From Achromobacter spanius (lineage in GTDB: Bacteria > Pseudomonadota > Gammaproteobacteria > Burkholderiales > Burkholderiaceae_B): DNA of 64,000 bases. Made by a program: the position numbers and the translations under genes. The stretch is from positions 2,542,001 through 2,606,000 of the forward strand of contig NZ_CP121261.1 of the NCBI RefSeq assembly GCF_029637605.1, read 5' to 3'. Positions 55,381 to 64,000 of the stretch are shown one piece after another. Under the pieces are notes generated by a model. That model worked only from the letters and a program-made list of their open reading frames with translations. It was not told where the DNA came from and did no database searches. The first letter of the stretch is position 1; every line of letters starts with the position of its first letter.

Positions 55381-56850
55381 CTACGGCTCAACCATGTTGG
55401 GGAAAATCTTGCGCAGCAAGGCGGCGCGCGGCGAGATCTCACGCGCTTTTTGCAGCGGGGCAGGCAGGCCGCGCGCAATGAAGCGCCCGCGTCCACGTTC
55501 GGCATGCAGCGCGCCGTCTTCCACAATGACCTCGCCCCGGCTGATCACGGTGGTGGGCCAGCCGGTCACCGTGCGGCCTTCATACGGCGTGTAGCCCACG
55601 CTGTCGTGCAGGCCGTCGGCGGTCAGCGTGACAACACGCTCGGCGTCCCAGATGGCGATGTCGGCATCCGAGCCGACCGAAATCGTGCCCTTCTTCGGAT
55701 ACAGGCCGTACATGCGAGCGTGGTTCGTGGACGTCAGTTGCACGAACTGCTGCAAGCTCAGCCGGCCGCTACGCACCCCTTCCGAAAACAGCAACGGCAT
55801 GCGCACTTCCAACCCCGGCAGGCCGTTGGCAATCTGCTTGAACGTGGTGGCATCGCCTGCAGGCAGCTTGCCCGACTCGTCATAGCGGTACGGCGCATGG
55901 TCGGACGACAACAACGCCAACGTGCCGCTGTCCAGGCTCTGCCACAGCGCCTGCTGCGACACCGGATCGCGCGGCGGCGGGCTGCAGCAGAACTTGGCGC
56001 CTTCGACGCCGGGAATATCAATGTCTTCGGCGGTCAGCAGCAGGTAGTGCGGGCAGGTCTCGCCGTACACGGGCGCGCCCAGCGTCTGCGCCGCGTGTAT
56101 CGCCTGCGCCCCGCCCTGGGTCGACACGTGCACGATCAGCACCGGCACTTCCAGCACGGACGCCAGGCTGATCGCCCGCTGCGTGGCTTCGTTCTCGGCA
56201 ATCGGGTCGTGACTGACCGCGTGATACTTCGGCGCCGTATGGCCCGCGGCCAGCAGATGACGCGCAATCCAGCTGATCACGTCATTGTTCTCGGCGTGCA
56301 CCATCGGCAACGCGCCCTCGCGCGCGGCAATCGCGAACACGTCCAGCAACTGCTTGTCGTCCAGCTTCAGTTTGTCGTAGGTCATGAAGACCTTGAACGA
56401 CGTGATGCCGGCGCGAATCAGCTCGGGCAAATCGTGGTTGAGCGTCTGCGGCGTGGGGTCGGAGATGATCAGGTGATAACTGAAATCGATGACCGACTTC
56501 GCGGCGGCCGATGCGGCATAGTCATCCGCCACCTGGCGCAGCGACTGGCCACGGTGTTGAGCCGCGAACGGCACGATGGTGGTATTGCCGCCATGGGCCG
56601 CCGACACGGATGCGCTGTACCAGTCATCCGCGCACAGCACGCCCATGCTGGACAGTTGTTCAACGTGGCAGTGGCTGTCGATGCCACCGGGCATGACCAG
56701 TCGGCCAGCGGCGTCGATGGCGCGTTTGCCTGGCGGCAGCGTCGCGGAAATCGCGGTGATAACGCCGTCGACGATACCGATATCACCCATGAAATCGGCA
56801 TCCGCCGTGATGATGCGGCCATTGTGCAGAGTCAGATCGAAGTCGGTCAT
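55381..56850 (-). CDS. D-hydantoinase/dihydropyrimidinase
   Basis: A 489-residue cyclic amidohydrolase that opens hydantoin or dihydropyrimidine rings. Binuclear metal ligands: His60 and His62 (GGIDSHCHVEQ), the carboxylated Lys153 (SFKVFMTYDK), His185 (MVHAENND), a His in LIVHVSTQG and Asp in LLSSDHAPY. Usually HxH is followed by D or E plus LP; EQ fits. ATG 56850 is chosen by alignment; the ribosome site is weak. With carbamoylase and racemase it completes a hydantoin-to-D-amino-acid route. Confidence 0.92.
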   Translation of the reverse strand: MTDFDLTLHNGRIITADADFMGDIGIVDGVITAISATLPPGKRAIDAAGRLVMPGGIDSHCHVEQLSSMGVLCADDWYSASVSAAHGGNTTIVPFAAQHRGQSLRQVADDYAASAAAKSVIDFSYHLIISDPTPQTLNHDLPELIRAGITSFKVFMTYDKLKLDDKQLLDVFAIAAREGALPMVHAENNDVISWIARHLLAAGHTAPKYHAVSHDPIAENEATQRAISLASVLEVPVLIVHVSTQGGAQAIHAAQTLGAPVYGETCPHYLLLTAEDIDIPGVEGAKFCCSPPPRDPVSQQALWQSLDSGTLALLSSDHAPYRYDESGKLPAGDATTFKQIANGLPGLEVRMPLLFSEGVRSGRLSLQQFVQLTSTNHARMYGLYPKKGTISVGSDADIAIWDAERVVTLTADGLHDSVGYTPYEGRTVTGWPTTVISRGEVIVEDGALHAERGRGRFIARGLPAPLQKAREISPRAALLRKIFPNMVEP

Positions 56851-57161
56851 GTGGGGTCGGGACGCAAGGATTGCATGCCGCGACGCGCCGGATGGCGGGC
56901 ACGGCTGAAGGTGAGAAGCATGCATGCGTCCGGAGAAAACCGATACCGCAGGGAAACGCAGCGCGTTGGGCGGCGGCGGGGGTGGGCGTTGTGGCTAAGG
57001 GGTTGATTGGATTGATGATTCGAGGGTGGGCGGGGATGGCGACAGGGGCCACGCATAACCGTGGATCATGGGCGCTGTGCAAAGTTTTATATCGGGTTTC
57101 CCCTCGATATCGGGGCATGTGCCGTTTGAGCGGAGCGTTGAAGCAGCCGTTGGTGGGGGGG

Positions 57162-57229
57162 GTGATGGGTTGCGCGCGTTACGCAGCCGATTTCGCGTGG
57201 CGGGTGTGCCGCGCTTCACCCATCCTACG
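57162..57229. repeat. Solitary REP-like copy
   Basis: GTGATGGGTTGCGCGCG at the left and GCGCTTCACCCATCCTACG at the right match the copy at 43955-44023 and the inverse of the 76-bp array unit; the centre has diverged. Confidence 0.6.
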
Positions 57230-57530
57230 AAGTACGACCAGATGCCAAAAGAGGCCGCCCGCGCGGCCGGCTTTGGCGGCCCTGCACACTCTTCCGCTCC
57301 CCAACCAGCCTCACAGAAGCATGCCAAGCACACCACCCGCCCCAGCGCCCGACAAGTTTCCGCGGCGCAGCTCGGGGTGGCGGTGGCCTGGTGGCGCGGG
57401 GAGTCGATAAGCCCGAGGGAATCCGAAGGCAGCCGCCGCAGGCGGCAACGAGGATGACGACGGGGCAGTCCGGAGCGAAGGCTCCGGACCGCAATCGTTG
57501 ACCCGCGCCGCCAGGACGCCGCCGCCCCGG

Positions 57531-57667
57531 GCGTCTCAAGAACCATGCTCCGGGCATATCAAGAACCATGCCCAGGGCTTCTCAGGAACCACGCCCCGGG
57601 CTTCTCAGGAACCACGCCCCGGGCTTCTCAGGAACCACGCCCCGGGGCGTCTCAAGAACCACGTCCC
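57531..57667. repeat. 23-bp minisatellite upstream of the two-component system
   Basis: About six head-to-tail units. Three central units, CTTCTCAGGAACCACGCCCC plus GGG, are identical (57578-57600, 57601-57623, 57624-57646); outer units vary (CTCAAGAACCATG, CTCAAGAACCACG). The strict 23-base period makes copy-number variation likely. Confidence 0.85.
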
Positions 57668-57775
57668 AAGCATCTTAAGCCCCCCGCACACCAAGGGCAT
57701 TCCCTCACGCCCTCCACACCAAGCCTCCCGTAAACTCCCCCCAAAATCCGCCCCGCGCCGCCATAAAGCCCCATC

Positions 57776-58918
57776 ATGTTTGCCGACCTGAACCACCTAT
57801 CCCACCACGCCGCCTGGCGCCGCCAGTTGGAAATGCTGCTGGAATCCGCCGGCGAAGGCATTTACGGGATTGACCTGCGTGGCCGTTGCATCTTTATCAA
57901 CGGGGCCGGCGCCACCCTGCTCGGCTACACCCCTGACGAAGTTGTCGGTCGCAACATGCACTACCTCATCCATCACTCCCACGCCGACCGCGCCCTGATG
58001 CCCGTGCATGACTGCCGCATCTTCCAGGCCTTTCGCGAAGGCCGTGGCGTGCGCGTTGACGACGAAGTGCTCTGGCGCCGCGACGGCTCCTGCTTTGACG
58101 CCCAATACGCCTCCTACCCCATCCGCAACGACGGCGAAGTCGTCGGCGCCGTCGTCACGTTTTCAGACATCACCGACCGCAAGCGCATCGAACGCGAACT
58201 GCACAGCACCCAGGCCCTGCTGGAACGCCGCGTTGGCGAACGCACCGCCGAACTCAGCAACGCCCATGATTCCCTGCGCCGCCTGTCCTCCCACCTGTCC
58301 ACCCTGCGCGAAGAAGAGCGCGCCCACATCGCCCGCAACATCCATGACGACCTGGGCGCATCCTTCACCGCCCTGCAACTGGACCTGAACTGGTTGCGCC
58401 GCCAACTCGGCGCCACGCCCCAACTGCAAACCCACGTTGACCGCATGCTGGAAGTCACCCAGACCGCCATGGGCGCCACCCGCCGCATCCTCAGCGACCT
58501 GCGCCCCGTCGTCCTTGACCACCTGGGCCTGTGGGCCGCCCTGGAAACCCTGCTGCAAGACCTGCAAACCCGCACCGGCCTGCAATGCCGCTACCTGTGC
58601 CCCCCCGACACCGAACGCCGCCGCCTGGACCGCAACGCCGAAATCGCCGTCTACCGCATCGTCCAGGAACTGCTCACCAACGTGCAACGCCACGCCTGCG
58701 CCCGCAGCGTCAGCGTCAGCGCCGTCTGGAGCGACGACGGCCTGCTGCTGACCGTGGAAGACGACGGCATCGGCATGCAACTGCCCGAAGCCCGCCACAC
58801 CTTCGGCATACTTGGCATGCGTGAACGCGCGCGCGGCATCGGCGGCGACCTTGCCCTGGACAGCGCCCCCGGCGCCGGCATGCGCGCCCGCCTGCGCCTG
58901 AACCCCACCTGCGCCTGA
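57776..58918 (+). CDS. PAS-domain sensor histidine kinase (NarX/DegS type)
   Basis: A 380-residue cytoplasmic kinase with no membrane segments. A PAS domain spans ~15-135 (GIYGIDLRGRCIFINGAGAT), then a coiled-coil-like linker, a HisKA_3 domain with phospho-acceptor His190 (ARNIHDDLG), and an ATPase with N-box ELLTNVQRHA (~299-308) and EDDGIGM (~328-334). It probably senses a soluble intracellular ligand or redox state. The response regulator follows 32 bases later. Confidence 0.92.
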   Translation: MFADLNHLSHHAAWRRQLEMLLESAGEGIYGIDLRGRCIFINGAGATLLGYTPDEVVGRNMHYLIHHSHADRALMPVHDCRIFQAFREGRGVRVDDEVLWRRDGSCFDAQYASYPIRNDGEVVGAVVTFSDITDRKRIERELHSTQALLERRVGERTAELSNAHDSLRRLSSHLSTLREEERAHIARNIHDDLGASFTALQLDLNWLRRQLGATPQLQTHVDRMLEVTQTAMGATRRILSDLRPVVLDHLGLWAALETLLQDLQTRTGLQCRYLCPPDTERRRLDRNAEIAVYRIVQELLTNVQRHACARSVSVSAVWSDDGLLLTVEDDGIGMQLPEARHTFGILGMRERARGIGGDLALDSAPGAGMRARLRLNPTCA

Positions 58919-58950
58919 ATCCCGCGTCTGAACCCGACTTGACCCGCCCC

Positions 58951-59589
58951 ATGGCCCTGAACCTGCTCATCGTCGACGACCACCTCATCATCCGCCGAGG
59001 CCTGGCCCGCATTCTGGAAGAAGACCCGCGCGTGGCCCTGGTACACGAAGCCGCCGACGCCCCCTCCGCCCTGCGCGCGCTGCGCCAGACCCGCTACGAC
59101 GCCATGGTGCTGGACGTGGCCCTGGGCGAACGCGACGGCCTCGACGTCCTGAAAACCGTGCGCGCCGACTACCCCGCCCTGGGCGTCGTCATGCTGTCCG
59201 TCTACCCCGAAACCCAGTTCGCCGTGCGCGCCCTGCGCACCGGCGCCCACGCCTACCTGAACAAAGGCTGCGACCCCGACGAACTGCTGTCCGCCCTGAT
59301 CAACGCCGCCGCCGGCAAGCTCTACGTCACCCCCACCGTGGCCGAACTGCTGGCCCACACCGTGCGCCAGGACAGCACCCGCCCCCCGCACGAACAACTA
59401 TCCAACCGCGAATTCCAGGTCTTGCAGTTGCTGGTGGCCGGCCGTTCGGTATCCGCCATCGGCGAACAGTTGGCCCTGTCGGTCAACACCATCTCCACCT
59501 ACCGCAGCCGCATCTTCGAAAAGCTTGGCGTGCGCACGCTGGTGGAACTGGTGGCCTACGCCAACACGCACCACCTGGGTGCGCTGTAG
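58951..59589 (+). CDS. NarL/FixJ-family response regulator
   Basis: A 212-residue regulator. Receiver: Asp9-Asp10, phospho-acceptor Asp55 (MVLDVAL), Ser83 and Lys105. Output: LuxR-type HTH (~147-205; LSNREFQVLQLLVAGRSVSA). It is paired with the kinase upstream and lies directly before the cyanate-type operon, which it probably activates. ATG 58951 is used rather than TTG 58939. Confidence 0.93.
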   Translation: MALNLLIVDDHLIIRRGLARILEEDPRVALVHEAADAPSALRALRQTRYDAMVLDVALGERDGLDVLKTVRADYPALGVVMLSVYPETQFAVRALRTGAHAYLNKGCDPDELLSALINAAAGKLYVTPTVAELLAHTVRQDSTRPPHEQLSNREFQVLQLLVAGRSVSAIGEQLALSVNTISTYRSRIFEKLGVRTLVELVAYANTHHLGAL

Positions 59590-59629
59590 CCGCCAGGCGC
59601 ACCAGCACGGCGCAGCGTCGCACCGCGTA

Positions 59630-59642
59630 GTAGACCCCCTAC
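59630..59642. promoter_or_regulatory. Candidate response-regulator site upstream of the cyanate operon
   Basis: GTAG-ACCCC-CTAC, a short inverted repeat within the 136-bp gap before the receptor gene. NarL-family regulators bind paired short sites of this kind; the assignment is tentative. Confidence 0.35.
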
Positions 59643-59725
59643 ACGCATATCGTCGAACCGGGGATACCGGCCCCGCGCGCCCGGCCCCATGATGACTCCA
59701 ATCCCCCCCTGGCCGGAGCCATCCC

Positions 59726-61072
59726 ATGTCCCTATTCAGCAATCCGTTCGACGCCAACAGCCGTCTTGCCTGCGGCTGCGGCCGCCACGCCTCGCAAGCC
59801 GAACATGACCGCGCCGTGCAGTCCGTCACGGACAACGCCGTGGACCAGGCAGTGATGCGCGCCCTGTTTCCGGAAGACGGCCTGCGCCGCCGCTTCCTGC
59901 GCGCGGTGGGCGGTGGCACCGCCATGGCCGCCATTGCGTCGATCTTCCCGCTGGCCGCCGCCCGCGAAGCCTTCGCGCAATCCACCGGCCCGCTGGAAAA
60001 ACAAAAGCTGAAGGTCGGCTTCATTCCCATCACCTGCGCCACGCCCATCATCATGGCGCACCCCATGGGCTTCTATGCCAAGCAAGGGCTTGACGTGGAA
60101 GTGGTCAAGACCGCCGGCTGGGCCCTGGTGCGCGACAAGGCCATGTCCGGCGAATACGACGCCGCCCACATGTTGTCCCCCATGCCGCTGGCCATCTCGC
60201 TGGGCGTCGGCGCCAGCCGCGCCGTGCCGTGGACCATGCCCGCCGTGGAGAACATCAACGGCCAGGCCATCACGCTGTCCATGAAACACAAGGACCGCCG
60301 CGACCCCAAGGACTGGAAGGGCTTCAAGTTCGCCGTGCCGTTCGACTACTCCATGCACAACTACCTGTTGCGCTACTACCTGGCCGAACACGGCCTGGAC
60401 CCCGACACCGACGTGCAGATCCGTTCCGTGCCGCCCCCTGAAATGGTGGCCAACCTGCGCGCCGACAACATCGACGGCTTCCTGGCGCCCGACCCGGTCA
60501 ACCAGCGCGCGGTCTACGACGGCGTGGGCTTCATCCACACGCTGTCCAAAACCATCTGGGATGGTCACCCCTGCTGCGCCTTCGCCGCCAGCCAGGAATT
60601 CGTGAAGACCATGCCCAACACCTACCAGGCCTTGTTGAAGTCCATCATCGAAGCCACCGCCTATGCCCGCAACCCCGCGCATCGCAAGGAAATCGCCGCC
60701 GCCATCGCCGCGCCCAACTACCTGAACCAGCCGGTCACCGTGGTCGAACAGGTGCTGACCGGCACCTACGCCGACGGTCTGGGCAAAGTGCTGACGGACC
60801 CCAACCGCATCGATTTCGATCCCATGCCGTGGCAGTCCTTCGCCGTCTGGATCCTGACGCAGATGAAGCGCTGGGGCCAGGTCAAGGGCGACATCGACTA
60901 CCAGAAGGTGGCCAGCGAAGTCTTCCTGGCCACCGACGCCGTGCGCCTGATGCGCGAGGCCGGCCTGACCCCGCCCGCCGAAACGGCCAAGACCTTCAGC
61001 ATCATGGGCAAACCGTTTGACCCCGCGCAGCCCGAGGCCTACCTGGCCAGCTTCAAGATCCGGAGAACCTGA
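59726..61072 (+). CDS. cynA: Cyanate/nitrate-type ABC substrate-binding protein, Tat-exported
   Basis: A 448-residue receptor of the CmpA/NrtA family. A twin-arginine signal (LRRRFLRAVGGGTAM, ~53-67, cleaved near AFA) follows a 50-residue N-terminal part with ACGCGRHASQAEHD, a CxC plus two His that could hold metal. Family phrases: GFIPITCATPIIMAHPMGFY, DAAHMLSPMPLAISLG. Cyanate as ligand is inferred from cynS at the operon end; nitrate, bicarbonate and cyanate receptors look alike. CGGAG precedes ATG 59726. Confidence 0.87.
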   Translation: MSLFSNPFDANSRLACGCGRHASQAEHDRAVQSVTDNAVDQAVMRALFPEDGLRRRFLRAVGGGTAMAAIASIFPLAAAREAFAQSTGPLEKQKLKVGFIPITCATPIIMAHPMGFYAKQGLDVEVVKTAGWALVRDKAMSGEYDAAHMLSPMPLAISLGVGASRAVPWTMPAVENINGQAITLSMKHKDRRDPKDWKGFKFAVPFDYSMHNYLLRYYLAEHGLDPDTDVQIRSVPPPEMVANLRADNIDGFLAPDPVNQRAVYDGVGFIHTLSKTIWDGHPCCAFAASQEFVKTMPNTYQALLKSIIEATAYARNPAHRKEIAAAIAAPNYLNQPVTVVEQVLTGTYADGLGKVLTDPNRIDFDPMPWQSFAVWILTQMKRWGQVKGDIDYQKVASEVFLATDAVRLMREAGLTPPAETAKTFSIMGKPFDPAQPEAYLASFKIRRT

Positions 61073-61914
61073 TGCGGTCAGTGCAATATTGGCGGGCGAC
61101 GTTTCTGTCCGTCGCGCTGTTCCTGGCGTTTCTGCTGCTGTGGCACGCCGCCACGCGCCCCGACACGGGCGACGTGACGGTGGACCCGGCCTACGCCGCG
61201 CTGGTCGGCAATGCCGCGGCCAGCGGTTCCAAGACGCCGTTTCCCGGCCCGGCCGACGTCGGTGAAAAGCTGTGGCAACACATCAAGGACCCGTTCTATG
61301 ACCGTGGCCCCAACGACAAGGGCATCGGCGTGCAACTGGCTTATTCGGTAGCGCGCGTGCTGGCCGGCTTCAGCCTGGCCGCGTTGGTGGCGATTCCGCT
61401 GGGCTTTCTGATCGGCATGTCCAAGACCGTCTACCGCGCCTTCGACCCCTTCATCCAGGTGCTCAAGCCCATTTCACCCCTGGCCTGGATGCCGCTCGCG
61501 CTCTACACCATCCAGGACGCCGACACATCCGCCATCTTCGTCATCTTCATCTGCTCGCTATGGCCCATGCTGGTGAACACGGCGTTTGGCGTAGGCGCCG
61601 TGCGGCAAGACTGGCTGAACGTGGCGCGCACGCTGGAAGTCTCGCGCCTGCGCACCGCCTTGCAAGTGATCTTGCCCGCCGCCGCGCCCACCATCATGAC
61701 CGGCATGCGCATATCGGTCGGCATCGCCTGGCTGGTGATTGTGGCAGCGGAAATGCTGATCGGCGGCACCGGCATCGGCTACTTCGTGTGGAACGAATGG
61801 AACAACCTGTCGATTGCCAACATCATCTGCGCCATCTTTTTCATCGGCCTGATCGGCATGCTGCTGGACACCGTGCTGGCTCGCGCCGCGCGGCTGGTCA
61901 GCTATCGGGAGTAA
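61072..61914 (+). CDS. cynB: Cyanate/nitrate-type ABC permease
   Basis: A 280-residue NrtB-family permease with six or so helices and the EAA-like segment RTLEVSRLRTALQVILPAAAP. Its start overlaps the receptor gene stop (TGATG). A ~50-residue periplasmic segment follows the first helix. Confidence 0.88.
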   Translation: MRSVQYWRATFLSVALFLAFLLLWHAATRPDTGDVTVDPAYAALVGNAAASGSKTPFPGPADVGEKLWQHIKDPFYDRGPNDKGIGVQLAYSVARVLAGFSLAALVAIPLGFLIGMSKTVYRAFDPFIQVLKPISPLAWMPLALYTIQDADTSAIFVIFICSLWPMLVNTAFGVGAVRQDWLNVARTLEVSRLRTALQVILPAAAPTIMTGMRISVGIAWLVIVAAEMLIGGTGIGYFVWNEWNNLSIANIICAIFFIGLIGMLLDTVLARAARLVSYRE

Positions 61915-61918
61915 CGCC

Positions 61919-62725
61919 ATGAGCCATGCATTCTTGCAAGTCCAAGGCTTGGGCAAACGCTACCCCGGGCGCAACGGCCAGCCCCAGCCGCCCGTCTTCG
62001 AGAACGTTGATTTCGACATCGAGCAAGGCCAGTTCGTCTGCGTGATCGGCCATTCCGGCTGCGGCAAGACCACCATCCTGAACGTGCTGGCCGGCATCGA
62101 CGACACCAACGAAGGCGTCGTCATCATGGACGGCCGCCAGATCTCGGGCCCGTCGCTGGAACGCGGCGTGGTGTTCCAGGCGCATGCGCTGCTGCCCTGG
62201 CTGACCGCGCTGCAAAACGTGGAATTCGGCGTGCGTTCGCGCTGGCCCGCCTATAGCCGCGAGCAAGTGCGCGAACACAGCCTGCGCTACCTGGACATGG
62301 TGGGCCTGGCGCAGGCGGCCAGCAAGAAGCCCAGCGAACTCTCGGGCGGCATGAAGCAGCGCGTGGGGATTGCGCGCGCCTTCGCCATTCAGCCCAAGAT
62401 GCTGTTGCTGGACGAACCCTTCGGCGCGCTGGACGCGCTGACGCGCGGCACCATCCAGGACGAGCTGCGCGGCATCGTGCAGCAAACCCGCCAGACCGTG
62501 TTCATGATCACGCACGACGTGGACGAAGCCATTCTGCTGTCGGACCGCATCCTGCTCATGAGCGCGGGCCCCTACGCCCGCATTGCCGAGTCCGTCAGCG
62601 TGGACCTGCCGCGCGACCGGACCCGTGCCAGCCTGCATCACGAACCCCGCTATTACGACATTCGCAACCATCTCGTCGACTTCCTGGTCGACAAGGCATC
62701 CCACAAGGAGGGAACCCCATCATGA
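61919..62725 (+). CDS. cynD: Cyanate/nitrate-type ABC ATP-binding protein
   Basis: A 268-residue NrtD/TauB-type ATPase: Walker A GHSGCGKTT, Q-loop VVFQAHALLPWLTAL, signature LSGGMKQRVGIARAF, Walker B MLLLDEPFGALDALT. GGGAGTAA precedes ATG 61919. Its stop overlaps the cyanase start. Confidence 0.9.
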   Translation: MSHAFLQVQGLGKRYPGRNGQPQPPVFENVDFDIEQGQFVCVIGHSGCGKTTILNVLAGIDDTNEGVVIMDGRQISGPSLERGVVFQAHALLPWLTALQNVEFGVRSRWPAYSREQVREHSLRYLDMVGLAQAASKKPSELSGGMKQRVGIARAFAIQPKMLLLDEPFGALDALTRGTIQDELRGIVQQTRQTVFMITHDVDEAILLSDRILLMSAGPYARIAESVSVDLPRDRTRASLHHEPRYYDIRNHLVDFLVDKASHKEGTPS

Positions 62726-63168
62726 TGTCCCGCGCTGAAGTGACCGAACTGGTCGTTACCCGCAAACTGGAAAAAAAGCTGTCCTGGAGCGCCATCGCCG
62801 AAGCCGTTGGCCAGAGCAAGGAATGGACCACCGCCGCGCTGCTGGGTCAGATGACGCTGACCGAGGAACAGGCGCTGGCCGCCGCCCGCATCCTGGACCT
62901 GCCGGATGACGCCGTGGTGCAGTTGCAAGTGGTGCCCTACAAGGGTTCGCTGCCCACCACGGTGCCCACGGACCCGCTGATCTACCGCTTCTATGAGCTG
63001 ATCAACGTCTACGGCACCACGTTCAAGGCGCTGATCCATGAAGAGTTTGGCGACGGCATCATGAGCGCCATCGACTTCAAGATGGACTTGCAGCGCGAAG
63101 CCGACCCCAAGGGCGACCGCGTGCAGATCGTGATGAGCGGCAAGTTCCTGCCGTACAAGATGTATTGA
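62722..63168 (+). CDS. cynS: Cyanase (cyanate hydratase)
   Basis: A 148-residue decameric enzyme that converts cyanate and bicarbonate to ammonia and CO2. Catalytic residues correspond exactly to the E. coli set with a shift of seven: Arg89 (IYRFYEL), Glu92 and Ser115 (DGIMSAIDF). The N-terminal HTH-like domain and the C-terminal SGKFLPYKMY are typical. AAGGAGGGAA precedes the overlapping ATGATG start. It lets the cell use or detoxify the cyanate imported by the preceding genes. No carbonic anhydrase gene (cynT) is adjacent. Confidence 0.97.
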   Translation: MMSRAEVTELVVTRKLEKKLSWSAIAEAVGQSKEWTTAALLGQMTLTEEQALAAARILDLPDDAVVQLQVVPYKGSLPTTVPTDPLIYRFYELINVYGTTFKALIHEEFGDGIMSAIDFKMDLQREADPKGDRVQIVMSGKFLPYKMY

Positions 63169-63179
63169 TGGCTTGACCT

Positions 63180-63208
63180 GCGCGCCCCGCATCAAGACCG
63201 GGGCGCGC
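63180..63208. terminator. Bidirectional terminator-like hairpin
   Basis: GCGCGCCCCG-(9)-CGGGGCGCGC between the convergent cynS and pyridoxal kinase genes; it is followed by TTGGGTTG, so it lacks a clean U-run. Confidence 0.6.
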
Positions 63209-63250
63209 TTGGGTTGCTGCGTTGGTTGCTGGGTTGGCTTGCGGGCTGGC

Positions 63251-64000
63251 CTAGCCTTCCACCGCAAGCTCTTCCCAACCCAGCTCGCGCGTGCGCTGCA
63301 AGGTGGCCGTGACTTGCGCCGCGGCCTCTCGCGCCGCTTCAAGCAGGTCCTGGCCAGTCAATAGCTTGGCCGTGAGGCTGGCCATGAACACGTCGCCGGT
63401 GCCATGCACCGACGGCGGGATGGCAATCTCCGGATGCGTCACGACGTTGAGCGTGTCGCGCGTGACCACCGCCAATTGCAAGGCACCCGGCGCCGCCGCC
63501 ATCGGCGCGGCGCTGGTCACGACAATCCACTGCGGCCCCAGCGCGATCAGTTCACGCGCCGCCGCCACGACCTCGTCCATCGTCGCCAAGGGCCGGCCCA
63601 CCAGCATTTCAAGTTCAAAGTGATTCGGCGTCATGCCATCGGCCAGCGGCACCAGCAAGTCGCGGTACTGCGCGACCAGGCCCGCATCCACATACAAGCC
63701 GTCGTTGCGGTCGCCCATGACGGGGTCGATATGCACGCGCAGATCCGGCCGCGCGGCGCGCAAGGCCGGCAACCAGCTTGCCAGCAGGTCCGCCTGCCCT
63801 GGCTGCCCCAGATACCCGCAGACCACGGCGCGCGCCACGCGGGTCACGCCACGCTCGTTCAGCCCCTTCAACAAACCGGCGAACCAGTCCAAGGGCACCG
63901 CGCCGCCGTGCAGCGTCGGGTAGTGCGGCGTGTTGCTCAGCACCACCGTGGGCACCGCGATGGCGCGCAGGCCCGCGCGGCGGAAGATCGGCATGGCGGC
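63251..64000 (-). CDS. pdxY: Pyridoxal kinase, cut by the window edge
   Basis: About 248 residues of a ribokinase-fold pyridoxal kinase that phosphorylates vitamin B6. Seen are PTVVLSNTPHYPTLHGG, HIDPVMGDRNDGLYV, LADGMTPNHFELEMLVGRPL and the ATP/anion motif PPSVHGTGDVFMASLTAKLL. The N-terminal substrate-binding start (the SHVxYGxxG region) lies beyond base 64000; the ATG near 63994 is internal. Confidence 0.9.
   Translation of the reverse strand, partial: AAMPIFRRAGLRAIAVPTVVLSNTPHYPTLHGGAVPLDWFAGLLKGLNERGVTRVARAVVCGYLGQPGQADLLASWLPALRAARPDLRVHIDPVMGDRNDGLYVDAGLVAQYRDLLVPLADGMTPNHFELEMLVGRPLATMDEVVAAARELIALGPQWIVVTSAAPMAAAPGALQLAVVTRDTLNVVTHPEIAIPPSVHGTGDVFMASLTAKLLTGQDLLEAAREAAAQVTATLQRTRELGWEELAVEG

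Larger units (their letters stand above)
56851..57775. other. 925-bp intergenic region rich in repeats
   Basis: No gene is credible. It holds a REP-like copy (57162-57229), a perfect 9-bp stem GTCCGGAGC-GAAG-GCTCCGGAC (57468-57489) and the 23-bp minisatellite (57531-57667). Confidence 0.7.

Noticed and set aside
57498..57791. Repetitive peptide (EPCPG/SGTTPRASQ-like) encoded across the minisatellite
   Set aside because: The period of 23 bases is not a multiple of three, so the frame shifts each unit; no ribosome site.

Overview
The window reads as chromosome from a high-GC betaproteobacterium of the Alcaligenaceae (Achromobacter/Bordetella type). This is an inference from the many dense catabolic operons, each with its own transporter and regulator, the tripartite TRAP and Bug/TctC binding proteins, and the protocatechuate, hydantoin and cyanate gene sets. 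No rRNA is present and only one tRNA was found.

Layout. 0-2.7 kb: a Tat-type amidohydrolase, a small lipoprotein and an EthD-like protein. 2.7-11.9 kb: two mirror-image IclR regulator/TRAP receptor pairs, the second leading into aroQ, dctQM and pcaH-pcaG-pcaB, a dehydroquinate/protocatechuate module. 11.9-15.1 kb: a hicAB toxin-antitoxin pair, a GFA-type zinc protein, a TTG-started cold-shock gene and small envelope proteins. 15.3-23.4 kb: a CoA-thioester catabolic locus (two crotonases, acyl-CoA ligase, HMG-CoA-lyase-like protein, CaiB-type CoA-transferase, Bug protein, NMO-type flavoprotein) with a MarR regulator; three copies of one 15-bp operator sit in front of its three transcription units.

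24.4-35.6 kb is a visibly more A+T-rich island. A ~104-bp direct repeat brackets it and overlaps the 3' part of a tRNA-Arg(TCT); a third 26-bp copy lies inside. The island carries two membrane proteins, an IS3 and an IS30 element that abut exactly, IS debris, a two-gene RiPP locus of graspetide type (81-aa precursor plus MvdC/MvdD-like ATP-grasp ligase), a DUF262-DUF1524 (GmrSD-type) putative defence protein and a lipoprotein. No integrase gene was found.

35.7-45.0 kb: an amino-acid oxidase/ABC transporter/ALDH7-like dehydrogenase set with an XRE-cupin regulator and an ornithine-cyclodeaminase-family enzyme, best read as pipecolate/lysine-type catabolism, with an outer-membrane phospholipase A inside it. 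45.4-56.9 kb: an oligopeptide-type ABC transporter with an amidohydrolase, then hydantoin racemase-like protein, LysR, N-carbamoyl-D-amino-acid hydrolase and hydantoinase. 57.8-63.2 kb: a NarL-type two-component system followed by a cyanate-type ABC transporter and cyanase. The right edge cuts a pyridoxal kinase gene. Repeats of note are a 76-bp tandem array (52.2-52.6 kb) with single relatives near 44.0 and 57.2 kb, and a 23-bp minisatellite at 57.5-57.7 kb.
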